DNA of 64,000 nucleotides from Pararhizobium qamdonense (lineage in GTDB: Bacteria > Pseudomonadota > Alphaproteobacteria > Rhizobiales > Rhizobiaceae): contig NZ_CP119566.1 in the NCBI RefSeq assembly GCF_029277445.1, positions 1,209,001 to 1,273,000 on the forward strand, in the 5' to 3' direction. Shown piece by piece: positions 43,060 to 51,029 of the stretch. The notes below the pieces were generated by a model. The model was given only the letters and a program-made list of their open reading frames with translations. It ran no database searches and had not been told where the DNA came from. The translations under genes were made by a program, and so were the position numbers. Within the stretch, counting starts at the first letter, position 1. Each line of letters opens with the position of its first letter.

Positions 43060-44865
43060 TTAGCCGAGCGTCACGATCTTGCCTGCCTCTGGAGCGTCAT
43101 AGTCGAACTGCAGCCGGGCGAGTTTGGCATAAAGTCCGCCCTGACGCACGAGGGAAGCGTGCGTGCCTTCCTCGACGATCCGGCCCTGATCCATGACCAG
43201 GATGCGGTCGGCCTTAAGCACGGTCGCGAGACGGTGCGCGATGACCAGCGTGGTGCGCTCGCGCATCAGGCCATCCAGCGCCTTCTGCACCAGCGTTTCG
43301 CTCTCTGCGTCGAGCGCGGAGGTCGCTTCATCGAGGAGCAGGACAGGTGCGTCCTTGAGGATGGCGCGGGCAATGGCGATGCGTTGCCGCTGGCCGCCGG
43401 ACAGGGTGATGCCGCGTTCGCCGACCTCTGTGTCATAGCCATGATCGAGCCTGGCAATGAATTCATCGGCCTGGGCGGCAATGGCGGCTGCCTTGACCAT
43501 TTCGCGGGACGCCGATGGCAGGCCGAAGGCGATATTGTCATGGATGGAGGCGGCAAAGATTGTCACGTCCTGCGGGACGATAGCGATGCGGCGGCGCAGC
43601 ATGTTCGGATCGACAGCGCGGATATCGGCGCCATCGACGCTGATTGCGCCCTTGACCGGATCATAGAAGCGCAAAAGCAGCGAAAAGACCGTGCTCTTGC
43701 CGGCACCCGAGGGGCCGACGATCGCAACGGTTTCGCCCGGCTTGACGGCAAAGCTCAGGCCCTTGACGCTCTTGTAGCCCGGCCGCGACGGATAGGCGAA
43801 ATGCACGTCCTCGAAGGCCACAGCCCCTTCAGCCGGTTCCGGCATGGGAAGCGGATGGGCAGGCGCGGTGATCTCGGGCTGTTCTGCCAGGAGTTCGCTC
43901 AGGCGCTCGGCGGCACCGGCTGCCTGGGACAGTTCGCCCCAGACTTCCGAGAGCGCACCGAGGCTGCCTGCGGCAAAGACCGAATAGAGCAGGAACTGGC
44001 CGAGCGTGCCCGCCGAAAGCGTGCCCGACAGCACGTCCTGTGCGCCGAACCACAGGACGGCCACGACGCTGCCGAAGATCATGGTGATGGCAAAGGCTGT
44101 GAGGATCGAGCGGGCCTTGATGGCGGCGCGGGCGGCCTCATAGGCGCTTTCGACAGCGCGGCCATACCGCGCTTGCGCTGCGGCTTCGCCATTGAAGGCC
44201 TGGACCGTGCGGGCCGACGAAATCGCCTCGCCGGCATAGGCCGAGGCGGCGGCCAGCGTATCCTGCGCCTCACGCGACCGGCGGCGCACCGAGCGGCCGA
44301 ACCCGACCAGCGGGAAGACGATCACCGGAATGGCTGCGATCACAAGGCTAGACAGTTTGGGGCTGGTATAGACCATCATGCCGATGGCCCCGAGACACAG
44401 GATGATGTTGCGCAGCGCCACGGACGCCGTTGCGCCAACGGCGGACTTGATCTGCGTCGTATCGGCCGTCAACCGCGAGACGATCTCGCCGGACTGGTTG
44501 ACGTCGAAGAAGGAGGGCGAAAGCCGGGTAATATGGTCGAACACATCGCGGCGCAGATCCGAGACGATCCGCTCGCCGAGCGTGATGACGAAATAGTAGC
44601 GGGCCGCACTGGCAAGCGCCAGAATGACCGCCAGGATCATCAGCATCGAGAAGTAGGTATTGATGAAGCCGGAATCGGAATTGGAGAAGCCGTGGTCAAT
44701 CATCCGGCGCACCGCCATCGGCAGCGTCAGCGTTGTCACGGCGGCGGCGACCAGCGAAATGCCGGCGCCGATGACGAGATTGCGATAGCGCTGGATATAG
44801 GGCAGCAGCTTGACCAGCGGGCGGACGGACTTTCGTCCCGCCGGTTGAACGACCTCATTCGACAC
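43060..44865 (-). CDS. ABC exporter (fused membrane and ATPase domains)
   Basis: A 601-residue half-transporter with a six-helix membrane domain (~20-320) and an ATPase domain (~350-590): Walker A GPSGAGKST, signature LSGGQRQRIA, Walker B VLLLDEATSALD. It resembles MsbA/multidrug-type exporters of lipids or drugs. Substrate not evident. It diverges from rpmE over ~215 bp. Confidence 0.9.
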   Translation of the reverse strand: MSNEVVQPAGRKSVRPLVKLLPYIQRYRNLVIGAGISLVAAAVTTLTLPMAVRRMIDHGFSNSDSGFINTYFSMLMILAVILALASAARYYFVITLGERIVSDLRRDVFDHITRLSPSFFDVNQSGEIVSRLTADTTQIKSAVGATASVALRNIILCLGAIGMMVYTSPKLSSLVIAAIPVIVFPLVGFGRSVRRRSREAQDTLAAASAYAGEAISSARTVQAFNGEAAAQARYGRAVESAYEAARAAIKARSILTAFAITMIFGSVVAVLWFGAQDVLSGTLSAGTLGQFLLYSVFAAGSLGALSEVWGELSQAAGAAERLSELLAEQPEITAPAHPLPMPEPAEGAVAFEDVHFAYPSRPGYKSVKGLSFAVKPGETVAIVGPSGAGKSTVFSLLLRFYDPVKGAISVDGADIRAVDPNMLRRRIAIVPQDVTIFAASIHDNIAFGLPSASREMVKAAAIAAQADEFIARLDHGYDTEVGERGITLSGGQRQRIAIARAILKDAPVLLLDEATSALDAESETLVQKALDGLMRERTTLVIAHRLATVLKADRILVMDQGRIVEEGTHASLVRQGGLYAKLARLQFDYDAPEAGKIVTLG

Positions 44866-45082
44866 ATGACCTCCAATACCGGAAGAAGCTGCAAAACTCG
44901 CACGAGTCTGCTCCGGCGGTACTTGTTATCCTCATGACCATCATGTATAGGCACGGCATCAAATTGGGAAGCCGTGGTTCCTCTCGTGGTCTGCGGCTTC
45001 ATTTACGTGTTCGGTCCCCATGCCGCAATGGCCCGCAAAGGGCTTGCGACAATTGGACCCTGGAACTTGCAGGAAGATTGTT

Positions 45083-45304
45083 ATGAAGGCTGATATCCAT
45101 CCCGCTTACCACATGATCAAAGTCGTCATGACAGACGGCACGTCCTACGAAACCCGCTCGACCTGGGGTTCGGAAGGCCAGACCATGAACCTCGAAATCG
45201 ACCCGAAGTCGCATCCGGCATGGACCGGCGGCAACCAGCAGATGCTGGACCGCGGCGGCCGCGTTTCCAAGTTCAAGAAGCGCTTCGAAGGCCTCGGCCT
45301 CTAA
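45083..45304 (+). CDS. rpmE: 50S ribosomal protein L31 (zinc-free form)
   Basis: A 73-residue ribosomal protein ([19 protein letters not shown]... [17 protein letters not shown]). It has no Cys, so it is the form without the zinc ribbon. ATG 45083 has AGGAAG upstream and gives the conserved start. A terminator follows. Confidence 0.95.
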   Translation: MKADIHPAYHMIKVVMTDGTSYETRSTWGSEGQTMNLEIDPKSHPAWTGGNQQMLDRGGRVSKFKKRFEGLGL

Positions 45305-45334
45305 GACTTTCCTGCTGGAAGACGATCTCGAGAG

Positions 45335-45358
45335 AGCCCGGTTTGTCCGGGCTTTTTT
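45335..45358 (+). terminator. Rho-independent terminator of rpmE
   Basis: AGCCCGG (45335-45341) pairs with CCGGGCT (45347-45353), then a T run. Confidence 0.88.
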
Positions 45359-45386
45359 GCGTTGTGGATTTCGAGGTCTTTCGCGC

Positions 45387-46373
45387 TTACTGCGCCTTAC
45401 CGAACGTCTCCTTGTAAGCGGCGGGTGTCGTGGACAGGTGCTTGCGGAAGTGATGGCGCAATGTCGCAGTCGTTCCAAAGCCGGCAATCTCGGCCACTGT
45501 CTCGATCGATGCTTGCGAAGTCTCCAGCAGGTCACGGGCGCGCGACAGGCGCTCGGCGAGCAGCCACCGCGCCGGCGTCAGGCCTGTGGCGGCTTCAAAG
45601 CGCCGCAGAAAGGTGCGCCTGCTCATGCCGGCCCGCATGGCCAGGGCTTCGAGCGCGTGGTCGCCGCCCAGATGCGCACGCATATGATCCAGCAGGGGTC
45701 CGAGCCGGCTGCTCTCATGGGGCTTTGGAACTGCCTGCGCGATGAACTGGGCCTGTCCGCCGTCGCGGTGGGGCGGCACGACAAGCCGGCGCGCGACCGT
45801 GTTGGCGGCTGCCGTGCCGAAGTCGCGGCGTATCAGATGCAGGCAGAGATCAAGACCAGCGGCACTGCCTGCTGACGTCAGGACGTTGCCTTCATCGACA
45901 TACAGCACATCGGGTGTGACCAGAATTTCCGGATATCGCTGCCTCAAGATTTCCGTGTAACGCCAATGCGTCGTTGCCCGTTTTCCGGAGAGAAGCCCCG
46001 CAGCGGCGAGAACGAATACGCCTGAGCATATTGAAAGAATCCGGGCGCCGCGATCGTGTGCTTTATTCAGCGCGTCGCACAGAGCAGCGGGCACCGCCGT
46101 TTCGACGCCCCGCCAACCCGGCACGATGATCGTATCGGCTTGTGATAGAAGTTCCAGCCCGCCATCGACCATAAACCGGACGCCGCCTGTCGCGCGCATT
46201 TCGCCGTCGTCGATCCCGGCAACGGCAAAGCGGTACCAGTCTGGGCCCATCTCCGGCCGCGAAAGGCCGAAAACCTCGACTGCAACGCCGAACTCGAACG
46301 TGCACAGGCCATCATAGGCGATGGCGACAACGAGGGGATTGCGGGTGGACGAAGCCTGAAGCGTATTTGGCAT
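45387..46373 (-). CDS. ftrA: FtrA/GlxA-like AraC-family regulator with DJ-1/PfpI domain
   Basis: A 328-residue regulator. The N-terminal ~190 residues form a DJ-1/PfpI amidase-like domain (FEFGVAVEVFGL, IIVPGWRG, ILSICSGVFVLAAAGLL with the nucleophile-position Cys), and the C-terminal ~100 residues two AraC helix-turn-helices (LEALAMRAGMSRRTFLRRFEAATG, IETVAEIAGFGTTATLRHHFRK). ATG 46373 gives the family start; an ATG at 46403 would add ten residues. It diverges from a rhodanese gene, its likely target. Confidence 0.88.
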   Translation of the reverse strand: MPNTLQASSTRNPLVVAIAYDGLCTFEFGVAVEVFGLSRPEMGPDWYRFAVAGIDDGEMRATGGVRFMVDGGLELLSQADTIIVPGWRGVETAVPAALCDALNKAHDRGARILSICSGVFVLAAAGLLSGKRATTHWRYTEILRQRYPEILVTPDVLYVDEGNVLTSAGSAAGLDLCLHLIRRDFGTAAANTVARRLVVPPHRDGGQAQFIAQAVPKPHESSRLGPLLDHMRAHLGGDHALEALAMRAGMSRRTFLRRFEAATGLTPARWLLAERLSRARDLLETSQASIETVAEIAGFGTTATLRHHFRKHLSTTPAAYKETFGKAQ

Positions 46374-46460
46374 GATATTGATTATATATGGCGATAATGC
46401 CATCTGCAACTGTGTGCGGATGTGGTCTAGGAATTCCACGTCATCACAATGGAGGCCGAA

Positions 46461-46886
46461 ATGAGTTATGTCACTGACTATCCCGCCGCATCGTCCGATG
46501 CCGTTATTGATCATTTCTTGAAGCGTCTTTCGGTGGAGACCGATTGCGCCGATGTCGCATCTGCTCTGGCCTCTGGCGATGAGGACTTTGTTCTTCTGCA
46601 CGTCGTCGGTTCGCCTGATGCTTACGCACGCCGCCATGTTCCGGGCGCGCTTCACCTGCCGCACCGCGAAATGACGCATGAGCGCATGGCGGAATGGCCT
46701 GAAGATGCGCTGTTCGTTGCCTATTGTGCCGGCCCGCATTGCAACGGGGCGGACCAGGCTGCGCTAAAGCTCGCGCGGCTTGGACGGCCGGTGAAGATCA
46801 TGATCGGCGGCATCACCGGATGGGCTGATGAAGGGTTACCCTTTGCTGCTGGTTCCGAGCCGGGCGTCTTTCGCAAGGCGGCGTGA
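46461..46886 (+). CDS. rhodanese-like sulphurtransferase
   Basis: A 141-residue single-domain rhodanese (FVLLHVVGSPDAYARRHVPGALHLPHREM) with the active-site Cys in AYCAGPHCNGA. ATG 46461 is seven bases after GGAGG; an ATG at 46449 would include that site. It is divergent from the FtrA-like regulator and ends where a GFA gene fragment begins. Confidence 0.88.
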   Translation: MSYVTDYPAASSDAVIDHFLKRLSVETDCADVASALASGDEDFVLLHVVGSPDAYARRHVPGALHLPHREMTHERMAEWPEDALFVAYCAGPHCNGADQAALKLARLGRPVKIMIGGITGWADEGLPFAAGSEPGVFRKAA

Positions 46887-47133
46887 GTGCCAGCCGGTCA
46901 GGGAGGTCGCAGGCGATAGCGGCGGCATCAAGCGGCATGCCTTTTGCCCAACCTGCGGCGCGCCGGTTTATCTGACCTTTGCGGCCATGCCTGATCTTTT
47001 CACGATTCATGCCACCAGCCTCGACGATCCCAGCCGGCATGAACCGCAAGCGGTGACTTACCATAAGAGCGGTTGTGCCTGGGATCATCTCGATCCGGAT
47101 CTGCCAAAATTCGACAGAATGCCGCCAGCATAG
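46882..47133 (+). pseudogene. C-terminal remnant of a glutathione-dependent formaldehyde-activating (GFA) protein
   Basis: An open frame encodes only the second half of a GFA/DUF636 domain: IKRHAFCPTCGAPVYLTF (second zinc CxxC), then ATSLDDPSRHEPQAV and a DLPKFDRMP ending typical of the family. The expected N-terminal half with CHCGxCR and the first CxxC is missing; the frame upstream overlaps the rhodanese gene out of frame. No convincing start or ribosome site is seen. Likely a truncated relic joined to the end of the rhodanese gene. Confidence 0.72.
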
Positions 47134-47230
47134 GATAACGCGCCAGAAGCTTTCATGGCGGCTTCCCTCGCGCTTCAGCCGCCGCTAAGGTTCCAACCGG
47201 CGTCACAGAGTTGACGGGGGTGGGATAAGC

Positions 47231-47875
47231 ATGAAGATCATGATTGCGGAGTTCGCTGCGGCGGCCTTCGTTCTGTTTGCCCGTGCGATCACTGCGGTTC
47301 GGGCCATCTGGCCGGAGCACGGATTGCCGTCGCGGCCTTGCGTCTATTTTGCCAATCACTCCAGCCATGGCGATTTTGTGCTGGTCTGGGCGGTTTTGCC
47401 GCCGCGCTTGCGAAAACAGGCAAGACCGGTGGCTGGCGCCGAATATTGGCTGAAATCGAAGGTCAGCACCTTCATCGGCCGCGATGTCTTTAACGCCGTG
47501 CTGATCGAGCGCGAGCGGGAGAAGCGGACGCAAGACCCGATTGCCCTGATGACCACGGCGATCGATGACGGTTCGTCGCTGATCCTCTTTCCGGAGGGCA
47601 CGCGCAACCAGACAGATGCGCGGCTCTTGCCGTTCAAGAGCGGCCTTTTTCATCTGATCTCGGCACGTCCGGATGTCGACCTGGTGCCGGTCTGGATCAA
47701 CAATCTCAACCGGGTCATGCCCAAGGGCGAGATCGTGCCGATACCGCTGATCTGCACCGTCACGTTCGGCGACGCGCTGCGCATCGCGCCCAATGAGGGC
47801 AAGGATGCCTTTCTCGAGCGCATGCAGGCGGCCCTTCTGGCCCTGGCTCCAAAACCATTGGGAAGCGGCGAATGA
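47231..47875 (+). CDS. PlsC-like 1-acylglycerol-3-phosphate acyltransferase
   Basis: A 214-residue membrane-associated acyltransferase with the catalytic motif NHSSHGD (H-x4-D), the glycerophosphate motif FPEGTRNQTD and a downstream PVWINNL block. It would make phosphatidic acid or an analogue. The ATGA overlap with the next gene begins a four-gene overlapping operon of lipid enzymes. As a second-copy-type protein (no essential-gene context), the acceptor may not be ordinary lysophosphatidic acid. Confidence 0.85.
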   Translation: MKIMIAEFAAAAFVLFARAITAVRAIWPEHGLPSRPCVYFANHSSHGDFVLVWAVLPPRLRKQARPVAGAEYWLKSKVSTFIGRDVFNAVLIEREREKRTQDPIALMTTAIDDGSSLILFPEGTRNQTDARLLPFKSGLFHLISARPDVDLVPVWINNLNRVMPKGEIVPIPLICTVTFGDALRIAPNEGKDAFLERMQAALLALAPKPLGSGE

Positions 47876-48822
47876 ACACGGCAAGCTCCGACCTTCTCAC
47901 CCTCGTTTTCGGCATTTTCGGCGTGCTGATCTTTGCGTCCGCTATCGGTTATGTCCTGCAGCGGCGCTTTGCCGCCACCGGGCCGAATGACGCGGTCGAA
48001 AACCTCAACGCCCGCATCAAGGCCTGGTGGGTGATGGTCATTCTGATCGGCATTGCCTTCATCGCAGGCCGGGCCGGCGTCCTCATTCTCTTTGCCTTCT
48101 GCTCTTTTGCCGCCTTGCGGGAATTCGTCACGCTGATCAACACAAGGCGCGCCGATCACTGGGCGCTGGCGTCTGCTTTCTTCATCGTGCTGCCGATCCA
48201 GTATTACCTGCTCTGGGCGGAGGAATACGGCATCTTCGCCATCTTCATTCCGGTCTATGCCTTCCTGCTGATGCCGATCATTTCGGTGCTGCGGGGCGAT
48301 ACCGAGCGGTTCCTGATCCGCATCGCCGAAGTGCAATGGGCGTTGATGATCTGCGTTTTCTGCGCCTCGCATGTGCCGGCGCTGCTGACCTTGACCATCC
48401 CCGGTTATGAGGGGCGCAATGTGCTTCTGATCGCCTTTCTGGTGATCGTCGTGCAGTTGAGCGATGTGCTGCAATATGTCTGGGGAAAGCTGTTCGGCCG
48501 CACCAAGATCGCCCCGAACCTGTCGCCGTCAAAGACCGTCGAGGGTTTTGTGGGCGGCGTCATCAGCGCCACGCTGATCGGCGCCTCGCTCTGGTGGATC
48601 ACACCGTTTACGCCATTCCAGGCGGGGGTGCTTGCCTTCATCATCACCATCATGGGCTTTTTCGGCGGGCTGGTCCTGTCGGCGGTCAAGCGCGATCGCG
48701 GCGTGAAAGACTGGGGCAATCTGATCGAGGGCCATGGCGGGCTGATCGACCGGCTGGACTCCGTCGTCTTTTCCGCGCCGATCTTTTTTCACATCGTGCG
48801 CTACTGGTGGTCGCTGTCGTGA
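47872..48822 (+). CDS. CdsA-like phosphatidate cytidylyltransferase
   Basis: A 316-residue polytopic membrane protein (about eight helices) with the family blocks SPSKTVEGFVGGV and the C-terminal signature KRDRGVKDWGNLIEGHGGLIDRLDSVVFSAP. It would activate phosphatidic acid to CDP-diacylglycerol for the CDP-alcohol transferase two genes downstream. It overlaps plsC-like (ATGA) and the next gene (GTGA). Confidence 0.87.
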   Translation: MNTASSDLLTLVFGIFGVLIFASAIGYVLQRRFAATGPNDAVENLNARIKAWWVMVILIGIAFIAGRAGVLILFAFCSFAALREFVTLINTRRADHWALASAFFIVLPIQYYLLWAEEYGIFAIFIPVYAFLLMPIISVLRGDTERFLIRIAEVQWALMICVFCASHVPALLTLTIPGYEGRNVLLIAFLVIVVQLSDVLQYVWGKLFGRTKIAPNLSPSKTVEGFVGGVISATLIGASLWWITPFTPFQAGVLAFIITIMGFFGGLVLSAVKRDRGVKDWGNLIEGHGGLIDRLDSVVFSAPIFFHIVRYWWSLS

Positions 48823-49220
48823 GGGCAACGCTCAAGCGATGGGCAGGCAGCGGCACGGTGCATGTGCTGTTCGCCTTCCTGGCGATGGGCGGTTGGGCAA
48901 TGTTTGCCAATCGCGCCCATGCCATGCCGCAGCCGCTCTATTCGGGGCTTCTGCAGGGCGCGCTGTCGGCTTGCCTGACGCTGTTTTTGAAGTCCGTGAT
49001 CGACGCGCTGTCCAGACGGTTTACCGGCGCGGCGGGATTGTGGGCGCCGCCGCTGATCGCATGCCTTGGGTCTGCAAGCCTGCTGACTGTCCTGCATGCG
49101 CTGATCGGCACGCCTGAAATTGCCAGCACCATCGCCGTGCCGCTTCTGGTCTCTACCAGCTACGCATCGATCTATAATTATTCACTGTCGAGACGAAAAG
49201 GGAGCGATCATGACGGATAA
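48819..49220 (+). CDS. small integral membrane protein of the lipid operon (hypothetical)
   Basis: A 133-residue protein with about four hydrophobic helices (VHVLFAFLAMGGWAMFAN, LYSGLLQGALSACLTLF, LWAPPLIACLGSASLLTVL, TIAVPLLVSTSYASIYNY). I recognise no domain. GTG 48819 overlaps the cdsA-like stop by four bases (GTGA). It also overlaps the next gene by 11 bases, so it is clearly part of the operon. It may be a scaffold or flippase-like partner; this is a guess. Confidence 0.75.
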   Translation: MRATLKRWAGSGTVHVLFAFLAMGGWAMFANRAHAMPQPLYSGLLQGALSACLTLFLKSVIDALSRRFTGAAGLWAPPLIACLGSASLLTVLHALIGTPEIASTIAVPLLVSTSYASIYNYSLSRRKGSDHDG

Positions 49221-49854
49221 AGGCGACCGGCGGCCGCTGGCAAGCCGCAATACCCGATGGGCCGGCGCCATCGCACGGTGGCTGGCGGCACGCGCGATCA
49301 CGCCCAACCAAATCTCGCAGGCGAGTATGGTGGCGGCGGCGCTTGCCGGAGGTGCATTCGTGCTGGCGGGGCAAAGTACGGGAGGCTCCCGTATCCTCTT
49401 CCTCATCCTGGCGATCCTGTTTTGCCAACTCCGGCTGCTTTGCAACCTGTTCGATGGCATGGTCGCGGTGGAAGGCGGCAAGGGGGCGCCGGATGGGCCG
49501 TTCTGGAACGAGTTCCCGGACCGCGTTGCCGATCTCCTGATCTTTGCCGGCGCCGGCTATGGCATCGGCATGCCGGGTCTTGGCTGGGCAGCGGGGGGCT
49601 TTGCAGTTCTTACCGCCTATGTGCGCGAACTCGGCCGTGCCACGGGACAGCCAAGTGACTTTTCAGGCCCGATGGCCAAGCAGCATCGCATGGCCACCAT
49701 CACGGCGGCTGCGGCTCTTTCGGTTCTGGAGCCGCTCTGGGGCGGGCACAATGAGGTGCTGATGGCGGCGCTCTGGATCGTGGCGATCGGCGCAGCACTC
49801 ACGGCCCTCCGCCGCAGCCGCACATTGATCCGCCGTTTGAAAGGGACTGTCTAA
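49210..49854 (+). CDS. CDP-alcohol phosphatidyltransferase family protein with variant motif
   Basis: A 214-residue membrane enzyme of the PgsA/PssA superfamily. The catalytic signature D-x2-DG-x2-AR-x8-G-x3-D-x3-D reads here N-x2-DG-x2-AV-x8-G-x3-N-x3-D (NLFDGMVAVEGG...GPFWNEFPD): the first and third Asp are Asn and the Arg is Val. Spacing is intact. E. coli YnbA-like proteins have, as I recall, a similar pattern. The head-group alcohol is unknown. ATG 49210 follows AAAAGGGAG. Confidence 0.84.
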   Translation: MTDKGDRRPLASRNTRWAGAIARWLAARAITPNQISQASMVAAALAGGAFVLAGQSTGGSRILFLILAILFCQLRLLCNLFDGMVAVEGGKGAPDGPFWNEFPDRVADLLIFAGAGYGIGMPGLGWAAGGFAVLTAYVRELGRATGQPSDFSGPMAKQHRMATITAAAALSVLEPLWGGHNEVLMAALWIVAIGAALTALRRSRTLIRRLKGTV

Positions 49855-49883
49855 CCCAATATCGATCGCAACGATCGGCAGAC

Positions 49884-49912
49884 ACAAAAAACCCGGCGCA
49901 TCGGCCGGGTTT
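49884..49912 (-). terminator. Rho-independent terminator of rcdA
   Basis: ACCCGGC (49891-49897) pairs with GCCGGGT (49904-49910). On the minus strand TTTTTTG follows. On the plus strand only TTT follows, so it also may weakly end the lipid operon. Confidence 0.78.
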
Positions 49913-49941
49913 GACGTTCTGGATGCGTTGGCACTCGTGGA

Positions 49942-50460
49942 TCAGTTGGTGCCGAAAGCCGTCTGCAGCAGGTTAAGCTGGGCCTTGACGCCGTTCTGGT
50001 TGTCGGGAAGAAAGTTCTGGGCTTCCGCCGGGCGGTAGATTTCGCGGTCGAGCAGGGCGACGCGGTTCTGCAGGCGCAGCGAGCGGTCGATCAGATCGCG
50101 GAAACCTTCCGGCAGGTCGTTCCAGCCCGGCGCGGTGCGATCGACGTTGAAGCTGTCGAGGCGAACCTTGTTCTTTTCCGAGAGAACCTGTTCGCGGTTC
50201 ATCTCGCCATTGTTGACGGCGCGCTGCAGCAACAGCCAGGATGCCATCTGCATCAGGCGGGTGGTGAGGCGCATCGATTCTGCCGCGTACAGGACCGATG
50301 CCATGCGTGGCAGAACCTTGGATGCGCTACGGCCGGGGCCGTCGAGATAGCTTGCCGTTTCTTCAACCAGGCCCATGCCTTCTGCGTAGAGCACCTTGAA
50401 CTGCGCCGAAGACGCAGCGTGCCCCGCGAAGCTCACAGTATTCAATCCCCGTTCGGACAT
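49942..50460 (-). CDS. rcdA: DUF1465 / RcdA-like cell-cycle protease adaptor
   Basis: A 172-residue helical protein of the DUF1465 family, whose Caulobacter member RcdA helps deliver CtrA to ClpXP. Visible blocks are FKVLYAEGMGLVEETASYLDGPGR, SVLYAAESMRLTTRLMQMASWLLLQRA and the LRLQNRVALLDREIYRP helix. The tail is disordered and Asn/Gln-rich. A perfect CtrA box (TTAA-N7-TTAA) lies 124 bp upstream, fitting feedback between CtrA and its destruction. Confidence 0.82.
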   Translation of the reverse strand: MSERGLNTVSFAGHAASSAQFKVLYAEGMGLVEETASYLDGPGRSASKVLPRMASVLYAAESMRLTTRLMQMASWLLLQRAVNNGEMNREQVLSEKNKVRLDSFNVDRTAPGWNDLPEGFRDLIDRSLRLQNRVALLDREIYRPAEAQNFLPDNQNGVKAQLNLLQTAFGTN

Positions 50461-50583
50461 GGTTTGATTCCCTGGTTAAACGCATCGACTTGTTCAGGTA
50501 ACGGACGGGTTAACAAAAAGTTTCCATCCATCCATTTGATAGTTTGAACATGATCCCATAGCGCATTCCGCGCAAGCCTATTC

Positions 50584-50598
50584 TTAAGAAAGGGTTAA
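50584..50598. promoter_or_regulatory. CtrA-binding box upstream of rcdA
   Basis: TTAA-GAAAGGG-TTAA is a perfect match to the TTAA-N7-TTAA consensus of the cell-cycle regulator CtrA. It lies 124 bp upstream of the rcdA start and is the only such perfect box seen in a plausible promoter position in the window. Confidence 0.7.
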
Positions 50599-50627
50599 TC
50601 TCCACAATTCTCTGCTAATTGTGGAAA

Positions 50628-50660
50628 AAAAGACAAAAAAAGAGCCGCAAAAGCGGCTCT
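50628..50660 (-). terminator. Rho-independent terminator of the MFS-DUF1192 operon
   Basis: AGAGCCGC (50641-50648) pairs with GCGGCTCT (50653-50660). On the minus strand a long TTTTTTTGTCTTTTTT follows. It lies 180 bp after the DUF1192 stop. Confidence 0.85.
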
Positions 50661-50840
50661 CAAGGTAAAACAGGGAGAAAAATCAGACCATTCGCCGAGG
50701 GTGAAATGTCTGAGTCCAGAGCGATCCGGATATCCCAGTAATACCTCATAATGCTTAATGAACTCTTTCAACGGACGGAATCAGGGCAAAATACGGCCGT
50801 GTTTTGAGGCCCGTCCGTTCTTTCCCAAAATGGAAAACTA

Positions 50841-51029
50841 TTAACGGAAGAAGTTTTCGGCCGCCGATTTGCTGGCAGACTTTCTGTCCCGCTCGGCTTC
50901 CAGCCGCGCGATCTCCTGTTGCAGCAGGCCGATGCGTTGCGAAAGCTCATCGGCCGAAATCAATGTCAGGTCCGCGCCGATTTCGTGGGCCGGTTGTTTC
51001 TTTGGGCGGTCGTCGTCAAACAGGCTCAT
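50841..51029 (-). CDS. DUF1192 family small protein
   Basis: A 62-residue protein (MSLFDDDRPKKQPAHEIGADL, then the helical LSADELSQRIGLLQQEIARLEAER) of the DUF1192 family, function unknown. It overlaps the MFS transporter gene by four bases (ATGA), so it is the second gene of that operon. Confidence 0.88.
   Translation of the reverse strand: MSLFDDDRPKKQPAHEIGADLTLISADELSQRIGLLQQEIARLEAERDRKSASKSAAENFFR

Larger units (their letters stand above)
50461..50840. other. 380-bp gene-free region upstream of rcdA
   Basis: No convincing gene. It holds, in order: a GGGTTAAC half-site (~50508), the CtrA box (50584-50598), an 8-bp stem hairpin CCACAATT/AATTGTGG (50602-50624), a strong minus-strand terminator (50628-50660), and ~180 bp between that terminator and the DUF1192 gene that could be a 3' UTR or small RNA. 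Confidence 0.6.

Noticed and set aside
43159..44937. Long plus-strand frame opposite the ABC exporter
   Set aside because: Shadow of a clearly coding minus-strand gene; composition is Asp/Gly/Arg-rich with no motif.
46449..46460. Alternative rhodanese start at 46449
   Set aside because: It would put the GGAGG ribosome site inside the coding region; ATG 46461 is properly spaced from it.
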